Shown here: piece by piece, positions 1 to 4,453 of the stretch | Position numbering within the stretch: position 1 is the stretch's first letter | Layout: each line of letters begins with the position of its first letter | Origin: Nitrospiraceae bacterium | Lineage (GTDB): Bacteria > Nitrospirota > Thermodesulfovibrionia > Thermodesulfovibrionales > UBA1546 | Length of the DNA: 5,295 nt | NCBI GenBank assembly: GCA_003535475.1 | Contig: DOHC01000123.1 | Location: forward strand, 1-5,295 | Direction of reading: 5' to 3' | Translations under genes and position numbers: made by a program | Notes under the pieces: generated by a model | Told to the model about the DNA's origin: nothing | The model's input: the letters and a program-made list of their open reading frames with translations, nothing else | The model's database searches: none

Positions 1-33
1 GATATATGTTTGGCAGAGGGTTATTACTTGAGA

Positions 34-52
34 AAAGTAGCCTGTCCCCTTT
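34..52 (-). repeat. Dispersed repeat copy 1, AAAGGGGACAGGCTACTTT
   Basis: On the minus strand this 19-mer supplies codons near the 3' end of the broken nuclease gene and coincides with the end of family-like sequence. It matches the copy at 3986-4004 in 18 of 19 positions, in opposite orientation. I recall similar GGGGACAGGCTACTTT strings as multicopy elements in environmental Nitrospirota and deltaproteobacterial genomes; this is memory, not a search. Confidence 0.6.
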
Positions 53-368
53 TTATCCTCTCAATTTTGAGAACTCCCAATTCCTTCAAACGTCTTGCAA
101 GCCCTTGATCAACATCGGGGAGGAGCGCAACTGATTGAGATTCATTGGCTCGTGACATACAAAAATCATTGAAACCGCAACTTATACATTTAGACCATCC
201 TACAGGAGAATATGGCTCTTCCGGCAACCCGATAACGTTCAATAATTCCTGCAGATATGAAAGGGCAGCAGCTTCGCCCTCATAATCGATCAGCTCAATG
301 CCTCCGTCGCCTTTAAGAACCTCAAGCTTCAGCGGGCGTTTGCCGGTTGCTTTTTCTAAAAGCCAGCC

Positions 369-371
369 CTA
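369..371 (-). other. In-frame amber (TAG) codon in the QxxxY motif of the RecB-like nuclease
   Basis: The minus-strand reading is CAG TTG CAG GTA TAG GGC TGG CTT. Translation downstream (GWLLEKATGKRPLK, then the cysteine cluster) remains family-like, so this is a single point nonsense change rather than a frameshift. A TTG at 240-242 could restart translation, but that product would carry only the cysteine cluster and none of the catalytic acidic residues. Confidence 0.8.
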
Positions 372-788
372 TACCTGCAACTGTCTCGGTATTTCAGGGT
401 GTTTGTCCTCAGTTGCATGACGGGCTAACTTGCAGTCACGAATAAAATAGCCTGCTTCCTCTTTAATCATGAAATCAGGAATGCCCACAACCTGGATCAG
501 ATTACCGTCTGCTTGAATTTGGTGCCTGAGTTCACCCTGATAGATAACCGGACTTCCTTTCTGAATTTCTGCCAAAGTCATTTCGGCGAGTTTGCCGGTC
601 AGATCAGAAACTTGAGGAAAAGTGGAAGGATGGTTCTTCTCATGTCTCTGCCCAAGTCTGAATATTAACTGTTCGAATTCACTGGGAGGGGCAGACTCAA
701 CACCTTTTTGCTGCAGATAAAACCGGAGGTCACATTTGGACGGTCTGTAGAGGGTATGAAAATATGAAGGTTTAATCTTTAGAGCCAT

Positions 789-971
789 GGATCAAACCCG
801 GATTTACCTGTCAAATGAGTACGGTCTCTCTTTGACAATTTCTCTCCCGCAAGAAAATTTATCATATGATATAGAAAACAGCTATAAAGCGCAACAGCGG
901 GAAAAAGGGAAGCAGATAGATTTTATTTATAAAGGCTTCAACCCGGCATTGATAATACCGCCGCTTCCTTA
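789..971. other. Intergenic region without a convincing gene
   Basis: This stretch separates the 3' end of the 192-residue protein gene from the 5' end of the broken nuclease gene. A 62-codon plus-strand frame crosses it (787-975), but it has no ribosome binding site, no family resemblance, and a start that overlaps the nuclease start codon. No strong terminator hairpin is seen after the stop at 972. AT-rich minus-strand stretches around 840-880 could hold the nuclease promoter, but no -35/-10 pair stands out. Confidence 0.5.
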
Positions 972-1550
972 TTAGTTATCCTCTTTCGTAACAACTTTTA
1001 TTACTTTCCACTTGTCCTTTTTCTTTTCCAAATAAGCCGTAGCTTTCATCGGTCTTGTTGACCCCGGCACCGGTTGATAAGTAACCTTTATTCTTTGCAT
1101 ATGATCAGAGACTGAGGCATCAAATATAGCAATTGTCCCTCCTTCATCACGGCGATCAATCAATAGTCTGTGGGAATCAAAAAAAAGATAGAGACTGCTC
1201 GGCTGTGTTACTGCAGCAGCACCAATACTAACAACATAAATATTTTTTACCACTTTTGTTGTCCTTAGATAGGGGGTCCATTTTTTCCAATTCGCTCTCG
1301 CTAAAAGATCGAGATAATAGACTCTTAGTTCGTCGCTTCCCATATTCTTTTCTTCGGCTTCCAAAAGGATAAGACTAATGGCTTCGAGGAAATGCCTGTT
1401 GCTATGAATCATATATTCAAGATCCTCGACCTTTTCAGTTTGAGACAGTAAATCCATAATGCGCTTTTCCCTATTATCCTCGGCTTCAGATAAAAAGCGG
1501 ATTCCAAGCACGAAAAAGAAAACACAAATTATCAGGAAAGCCTTTTTCAT
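972..1550 (-). CDS. Small exported or membrane-anchored protein of unknown function (192 aa)
   Basis: I do not recognise this protein. The frame is open upstream to 1676, but the ATG at 1548-1550 is preferred: it gives MKKAFLIICVFFFVLG, a textbook signal peptide or N-terminal anchor, and it lies 13 bp after the stop of the SleB-like gene instead of overlapping it by 113 bp. The hydrophobic segment covers about residues 4-20; a signal peptidase site after SEA (residue 23) is possible but weak. Residues 24-90 are rich in charged helices (EKVEDLEYM, ISLILLEAEEKN). Residues 100-190 look beta-rich and end in a lysine-rich strand pair (MKATAYLEKKKDKWKVIKVV), a pattern found in many small periplasmic alpha+beta domains. 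There are no cysteines outside the signal region. No clear Shine-Dalgarno precedes the start, so translation may be coupled to the upstream gene; a partner role with it is inferred. Confidence 0.7.
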   Translation of the reverse strand: MKKAFLIICVFFFVLGIRFLSEAEDNREKRIMDLLSQTEKVEDLEYMIHSNRHFLEAISLILLEAEEKNMGSDELRVYYLDLLARANWKKWTPYLRTTKVVKNIYVVSIGAAAVTQPSSLYLFFDSHRLLIDRRDEGGTIAIFDASVSDHMQRIKVTYQPVPGSTRPMKATAYLEKKKDKWKVIKVVTKEDN

Positions 1551-1563
1551 AACTTGAGTTCGA

Positions 1564-3246
1564 TTAATTTGTTCCGCCGTTTGTTGACCAGAAAAAATTC
1601 CCATAAACAGGCCCCGTGTAATAGTACTGACCTTTCCCGTCTGAGTAACACGAAATGTGATCAGATTGGGTCGCATATCGAGGGCAAATCAATCTCGAAT
1701 TTACAAAACATGGAACACCCGTACAATTCCCCATGTCAGGTGCTCCCATAGTTTTAAACTCATAACACTGATAACCCCAAGCATTTTTTGGATATAATCT
1801 CCCAGCACGGAACTCCATGGCCGTCGTATAACTGGGGAAAGAACCCCATATAGTAGTTGTGCTGCCACATGTCCCGCTGCAGGAATCACCATAGAATATG
1901 CTGACTGGACATTTTCCTGAATAGGGATCTGGTACCAATCCATTAAACACATCAAAAAAAACTTGTTCACTTTGTTGTGTGTAGGTCTTAAACTGTAATC
2001 CGGCATATCCGCCCGTGTTTATCACTTGAAAATACCGTTGATATAAAGTGCTTGGATCATTGGGCCATTTGACTAACGATAAAGGATAGCAATAGGCATA
2101 ATTGGTGCAAGTAAATTGACTGGGACAGTATACGCTTGACGTGGGACTAAAGACTCGATTGCGAATATTCCAGGCCACGGCTCTCATCATTCCAAGAGTA
2201 CCATTATTTCTTTCAGCTTCGCCATTAATTGTCCAAACGGCATAAGTCCGCATCTTGCATTGCCAATCCGTCGAAGAGCAAGTCATTTTATACTTCGGGG
2301 TTGGACATGCAACTGCACTGGATACTGTGGTATCTGCATCAAAATCTATTCCATTCTGTAACCTGCCATTGGGTATTCTGTATTTTTTGTTTGGTTTAAA
2401 GACTCCTTCGCTAAAAGAGGTAACTTCTTTAAACTTGAGGTAACGGCGATATTCTTCTTCAGCCTTTTTGAGGCGCCCGAGTTTTTCCAGTGTATATCCT
2501 TTGATGAAATGGAGATAATAAGCTTCCGATTTTTCTTTATTTAAGACAGCCAGAGCTTTTTTGTAATAACCCCTGTCCAAAAGATGTTCGACATAGTCAA
2601 CAGTGGGCTGGAAATTGTCTTCATCCTTTAAAGATATTGCCTTCTCAAAATATTTTTCTGCTCGATTATCAGATAAAGAAGACAGTGCCTTCGCATAAGA
2701 TAAATGTGCGATCGTATCCGAAGGATAACGTTCAAGAAGCACAGCAAAATAACTGTCGAGCCTTGTCTTGTCCTTAAGAATAACAAGGATTTTTGACATT
2801 AAATCTGCATAACCTGAATAAAGCTTTATAATGGAATTTTCAAAGTAGAGGGTTTCAGCTCGATCAAATGCCTCTGCAGCCTTTGCCAACTTATTCTTAT
2901 CATTAGTCGAATCGTACATTCGCCCATAAACCCATCCTAAAGCTTCCTGAATATGGCGGCTTTGAGGGTATTTAACCTTGGCATCCAACAATTTTCCCAC
3001 AGAACCTTCTGTATCGATTTCTATTTGTGCCATTGTTTCCGCATAGATGCCCATTTCAGTTTCACCTTCATTATTATCTGCTTCGAACAAATACCTTTCA
3101 AGTCTATTTTTTCCGGATTCTTCCTCACAACTTGATAACACGTCTTCAATACTGTCAGGCAGTTGAGTCTCCTCTGCATAAACATGCAAATTTCCAATAA
3201 GCAGAGATACTATCATTAGGAAAATAATAAAACCATTTATCTTCAT
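1564..3246 (-). CDS. Exported protein with TPR-like repeats and a cysteine-rich SleB-like cell-wall-hydrolase domain (560 aa)
   Basis: Residues 1-24 are a signal peptide (lysine, hydrophobic core, VYA before EET). Residues about 82-275 are repeated helical pairs of TPR type, clearest at 241-274 (FIKGYTLEKLGRLKKAEEEY). Residues about 330-455 resemble the SleB/CwlJ hydrolase fold: WTINGEAERNNGTLGMMRAV then NIRNRV corresponds to the family's YGEARGE...AVA.V.LNRV, with Glu343 as the probable catalytic acid, and FNGLVPDPYSGKCPVSIFY corresponds to the PDPTGGALYF segment. SleB-type enzymes cleave peptidoglycan glycan strands. Fourteen cysteines lie between residues 314 and 533, an even number that suits disulfides in the periplasm; SleB domains as I know them are not so cysteine-rich. 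Residues 456-560 have no family I recognise. The TPR part may bind a partner or the wall. It is the first gene of a likely operon with the 192-residue gene. The hydrolase call is moderate; export and TPR are firmer. Confidence 0.7.
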   Translation of the reverse strand: MKINGFIIFLMIVSLLIGNLHVYAEETQLPDSIEDVLSSCEEESGKNRLERYLFEADNNEGETEMGIYAETMAQIEIDTEGSVGKLLDAKVKYPQSRHIQEALGWVYGRMYDSTNDKNKLAKAAEAFDRAETLYFENSIIKLYSGYADLMSKILVILKDKTRLDSYFAVLLERYPSDTIAHLSYAKALSSLSDNRAEKYFEKAISLKDEDNFQPTVDYVEHLLDRGYYKKALAVLNKEKSEAYYLHFIKGYTLEKLGRLKKAEEEYRRYLKFKEVTSFSEGVFKPNKKYRIPNGRLQNGIDFDADTTVSSAVACPTPKYKMTCSSTDWQCKMRTYAVWTINGEAERNNGTLGMMRAVAWNIRNRVFSPTSSVYCPSQFTCTNYAYCYPLSLVKWPNDPSTLYQRYFQVINTGGYAGLQFKTYTQQSEQVFFDVFNGLVPDPYSGKCPVSIFYGDSCSGTCGSTTTIWGSFPSYTTAMEFRAGRLYPKNAWGYQCYEFKTMGAPDMGNCTGVPCFVNSRLICPRYATQSDHISCYSDGKGQYYYTGPVYGNFFWSTNGGTN

Positions 3247-3254
3247 AAGTCTTC

Positions 3255-3260
3255 CCTCCT
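3255..3260 (-). promoter_or_regulatory. Ribosome binding site of the TPR/SleB-like gene
   Basis: The minus strand reads AAAGGAGGGAAGACTTATG: a full AGGAGG core 8 nt before the ATG at 3244-3246. This fixes the start and agrees with the signal peptide beginning there. Confidence 0.8.
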
Positions 3261-3433
3261 TTTTTTAATACAGCCTTCGTATCGGTCATTTCTATAAACA
3301 TTAAGACTTCAATCTTTTCTGTGCTGCTGTGATAAACCCTTCCATGGTTCTTTTTTATGCTTTTTTCGAATACTTTATTTATTATTCTATTGCTTCAAAA
3401 AACTATTCTATTCTTAATATTTTTCCTTTTATC

Positions 3434-3464
3434 ATGGCAAATATTAAAGCATTCGCTATATAAT
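3434..3464 (+). promoter_or_regulatory. Candidate divergent promoter toward the antirepressor-like remnants
   Basis: TATAAT at 3459-3464 is a perfect -10 box; ATGGCA at 3434-3439 is a 4 of 6 match to a -35 box, but the spacer is 19 nt. It overlaps the minus-strand promoter candidate, so the two would compete. AT-rich DNA produces such matches by chance. Confidence 0.3.
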
Positions 3465-3470
3465 AGTCAA
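3443..3470 (-). promoter_or_regulatory. Candidate sigma-70-type promoter for the TPR/SleB-like operon
   Basis: The minus strand has TTGACT (3465-3470, 5 of 6 to consensus), a 16-nt spacer, and TTTAAT (3443-3448, 5 of 6). Initiation would be near 3436, leaving an untranslated leader of about 190 nt before the ATG at 3246. The leader is AT-rich and I see no riboswitch consensus in it. Confidence 0.45.
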
Positions 3471-3554
3471 GGTATTCTTAAGGGTCTGCCTGAAAAGTCC
3501 GTCTTAACTGTAATTCAGTAACCTCATTAGAATGATGCATGAGGACGAGGTGGT

Positions 3555-3722
3555 ATGTCAGATAAAAATTTAGTGCCAATGGGAAGCAAGTCTTTTGAAG
3601 ACCTGAAGAAAGTTAATGAGACCTATCAGTTTGCCGGCTCCGGCAAACTGATAAAGGTGTGGCAAGGGGTAATTATGATGTCTGACCCTGCAAACTCCGA
3701 CATTGAACATATGATATCTTGA
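3555..3722 (+). pseudogene. Short 55-codon frame resembling a collapsed DinD/BRO-type gene
   Basis: The frame starts MSDKNLVPMGSKSFEDLKKV, continues NETYQFAGSGKLIKVWQG and ends at TGA 3720-3722. GAGG at 3547-3550 gives a plausible ribosome binding site 4 nt before the ATG. The N-terminus resembles the start of DNA-damage-inducible protein D (DinD)/BRO-family proteins, which in my memory begin with a lead ending in FEDLK..NE, followed by a WSARDL-type segment and, some 60 residues later, a Y.FAGAGK segment. Here the two segments are joined directly, which would fit an internal deletion. The YQFAGSGKLI part is encoded exactly by a perfect palindrome, so it may instead be an inserted hairpin element. 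After that point the sequence no longer looks like the family. An intact small protein cannot be excluded. Confidence 0.45.
3624..3653 (+). repeat. Perfect 14-bp-arm palindrome with 2-nt centre
   Basis: TATCAGTTTGCCGG (3624-3637), CT, then CCGGCAAACTGATA (3640-3653). The arms are exact reverse complements. It lies in frame within the 55-codon frame, where it encodes YQFAGSGKLI. No T-tract follows on the plus strand, so it is not an obvious terminator. Confidence 0.85.
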
Positions 3723-3744
3723 GGTCACAATTTGGCACCTCAAG
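3718..3744 (+). repeat. 27-bp imperfect palindrome just upstream of the ORF6N gene
   Basis: CTTGAGGTCACAA (3718-3730), centre T, TTGGCACCTCAAG (3732-3744): 11 of 13 arm pairs match, with the outer 8 bp perfect. From 3719 one frame reads LRSQFGTSS, a string typical of ORF6N-domain proteins, although that frame is closed on both sides here. It ends 12 bp before the ORF6N start codon and could also act as an operator or a leader hairpin. Confidence 0.7.
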
Positions 3745-3756
3745 TTTGGAGAAAAA

Positions 3757-3981
3757 ATGAAGGCACTTATACCAGTTGAGATTATTGAGAAGAAGATTCT
3801 GCTGATTCGAGGCGAAAAGGTGATGTTAGATGCCGATCTTGCCGAGCTTTATGAAGTGGAGACTTTTAACCTAAACAAGGCTGTTAAAAGGAATCTTGAT
3901 CGCTTCCCCCAAGACTTTATGTTTCAGCTTACTGAGGAAGAAACTGATTCTTTGAGATTCCAAATTGGAATGTCAAAGTGA
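3757..3981 (+). pseudogene. ORF6N-domain protein, C-terminally truncated (74 aa)
   Basis: The sequence [20 protein letters not shown] followed by [26 protein letters not shown] is the hallmark of the ORF6N DNA-binding domain, found in phage antirepressors and related chromosomal genes. GGAG at 3748-3751, 5 nt before the ATG, supports the start. Family members normally continue after LR.Q..TSK with GGRRYLPYAFTEQGV and then a further C-terminal region. Here TGA follows Lys74, and five bases later comes the dispersed repeat AAAGGGGACAAGCTACTTT, so the rest of the gene is absent. A 74-residue product keeping most of the N-terminal domain could still be made, but I think it is a remnant. It lies 34 bp after the DinD-like fragment on the same strand, as expected of a decayed phage-related or SOS-type cluster. 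Confidence 0.75.
3950..3978 (+). repeat. 29-bp near-perfect palindrome at the end of the ORF6N frame
   Basis: CTTTGAGATTCCAA (3950-3963), centre A, TTGGAATGTCAAAG (3965-3978): 13 of 14 arm pairs match. It ends exactly at the last sense codon before TGA. In frame, 3952-3978 encodes LRFQIGMSK, the counterpart of LRSQFGTSS encoded by the palindrome at 3718-3744. Confidence 0.8.
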
Positions 3982-3985
3982 CGGT

Positions 3986-4004
3986 AAAGGGGACAAGCTA
4001 CTTT
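3986..4004 (+). repeat. Dispersed repeat copy 2, AAAGGGGACAAGCTACTTT
   Basis: It matches the copy at 34-52 in 18 of 19 positions, in inverted orientation, and lies immediately after the truncated ORF6N frame. In both places the repeat reads in the sense direction of the gene it cuts short. Confidence 0.6.
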
Positions 4005-4093
4005 ATTAGGTTGCATTCCGGAGGACATTCCGAAAAATCTAACAGTCATCTCTTAAGGGAGATAAGTTAATTCGTTGGGATTATGAAAAGACA

Positions 4094-4111
4094 CGCAGGC
4101 TGAAGCCTGCG
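4094..4111 (-). terminator. GC-rich hairpin: probable HU/IHF terminator and/or REP-like repeat
   Basis: The minus strand reads CGCAGGCT-TC-AGCCTGCG, an 8-bp perfect stem, followed by TGTCTTTTC, a moderately T-rich run. It lies 45 nt after the HU/IHF stop, so a Rho-independent terminator is plausible. The string GTAGCCGCAGGCTTCAGCC also recalls a widespread palindromic repeat in environmental genomes (memory only), so it may be a repeat that also serves as a terminator. Confidence 0.55.
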
Positions 4112-4155
4112 GCTACCCATGTAAATCGTCAGTCTAAGAAGATGAATCTAACCGA

Positions 4156-4437
4156 CTACTTCGGGTTCATCGACTCTCTGAGTGCCTTGCCCACCTTGAA
4201 ATGCAGGACCCTCTTCTGCGGCACATCGACCTTTTCACCGGTCTTGGGGTTTCTCGCCTTTCTCGGCCTTCTGTTTTTCGGCTTGAAGTTCCCGAAACCG
4301 CGTATTTCGATCTTTTCCCCCCGGATCAATGCGTCTTTTATGCTGTCAAAAACAGTATCGACAACAATCTCGGTCTGCTTTCTCGTAAGGCTTCCAACCT
4401 TTTCAGATACCTTTTCGATGAGGACTGATTTTGTCAT
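4156..4437 (-). CDS. HU/IHF-family DNA-binding protein (93 aa)
   Basis: A small basic nucleoid protein that binds and bends DNA as a dimer. The length is typical of the family. Residues 1-40 form the helical dimerisation region (MTKSVLIEKVSEKVGSLTRK onward), IEIRGFGNF at 43-51 is the family signature, and the beta arm carries RRPRKARNPKTG with Pro64, the residue that intercalates into DNA. The GERIEIRGFGSF-like core and the sppA neighbourhood make it closer to IHF-beta than to classical HU in feel, but I cannot separate the two from sequence alone. Its start is 16 bp after the sppA stop with a strong Shine-Dalgarno, so it is most likely cotranscribed with sppA, and the hairpin 45 nt downstream probably ends the transcript. 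Confidence 0.93.
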   Translation of the reverse strand: MTKSVLIEKVSEKVGSLTRKQTEIVVDTVFDSIKDALIRGEKIEIRGFGNFKPKNRRPRKARNPKTGEKVDVPQKRVLHFKVGKALRESMNPK

Positions 4438-4441
4438 ATGA

Positions 4442-4447
4442 CCTCCT
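4442..4447 (-). promoter_or_regulatory. Ribosome binding site of the HU/IHF gene
   Basis: AGGAGG on the minus strand, 4 nt before the ATG at 4435-4437, inside the short gap after sppA. The core is strong but the spacing slightly short. Confidence 0.8.
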
Positions 4448-4453
4448 GAACAA

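Larger units (their letters stand above)
24..788 (-). pseudogene. TM0106-type RecB-like nuclease, broken by an in-frame amber stop and truncated at the C-terminus
   Basis: The ATG at 786-788 opens a frame that hits TAG at 369-371 (codon 140) and then continues in the same frame, with no frameshift, to TAA at 24-26: 254 sense and nonsense codons. What is seen: Cys19 (PSKCDLRFYL), HE at 49-50, GIPD with Asp105, RDCK with Asp118 and Lys120, QLQV followed by the stop, then Cys201, Cys204 and Cys210 (KCISCGFNDFC). These match the RecB/Cas4-like nuclease motifs (D, DxK, QxxxY) and the one-plus-three cysteine arrangement of an iron-sulfur cluster. In this family the residue after QLQV is usually Tyr, so TAG probably arose from TAT or TAC. 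The last residues (KRGQATFLK) come from a dispersed repeat; family members known to me are considerably longer. A stop codon lies directly upstream of the ATG and no good Shine-Dalgarno is visible. Family call fairly sure; loss of function is inferred. Confidence 0.75.
3247..3554. other. AT-rich divergent intergenic region
   Basis: No coding frame is convincing here. The region holds the ribosome binding site and promoter candidates listed separately, and a 9-bp direct repeat TATTCTATT at 3383-3391 and 3404-3412, 21 bp apart (two helical turns). A short inverted repeat, CCTCAT at 3522-3527 and ATGAGG at 3539-3544, abuts the ribosome binding region of the next frame. Base composition is clearly more AT-rich than in the sppA-HU region. 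Confidence 0.6.
3982..4155. other. Non-coding gap between the ORF6N remnant and the HU/IHF gene
   Basis: Besides the dispersed repeat and the GC-rich hairpin listed separately, it has a direct repeat CATTCCG at 4014-4020 and 4026-4032, and a weak hairpin ATCTC/GAGAT at 4048-4063. I see no coding frame. Confidence 0.6.

Noticed and set aside
787..975. 62-codon plus-strand frame between the nuclease and the small exported gene
   Set aside because: No ribosome binding site, no recognisable domain, start overlaps the nuclease start codon, and the composition looks like intergenic DNA.
1551..1676. Upstream extension of the small exported protein to an ATG at 1676
   Set aside because: It would overlap the SleB-like gene by 113 bp and bury the signal peptide internally; the internal Met at 1550 gives a proper N-terminus.
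1701..2006. 101-codon minus-strand frame
   Set aside because: It lies wholly inside the SleB-like coding region in another frame and has no family features.
3247..3436. Possible riboswitch in the long leader of the SleB-like operon
   Set aside because: I compared it with remembered riboswitch cores such as the c-di-GMP class and saw no matching conserved blocks; it is mainly AT-rich.
4142..4441. Plus-strand frames of 99 and 75 codons
   Set aside because: They are antisense to the well-supported HU/IHF gene and have no family resemblance.
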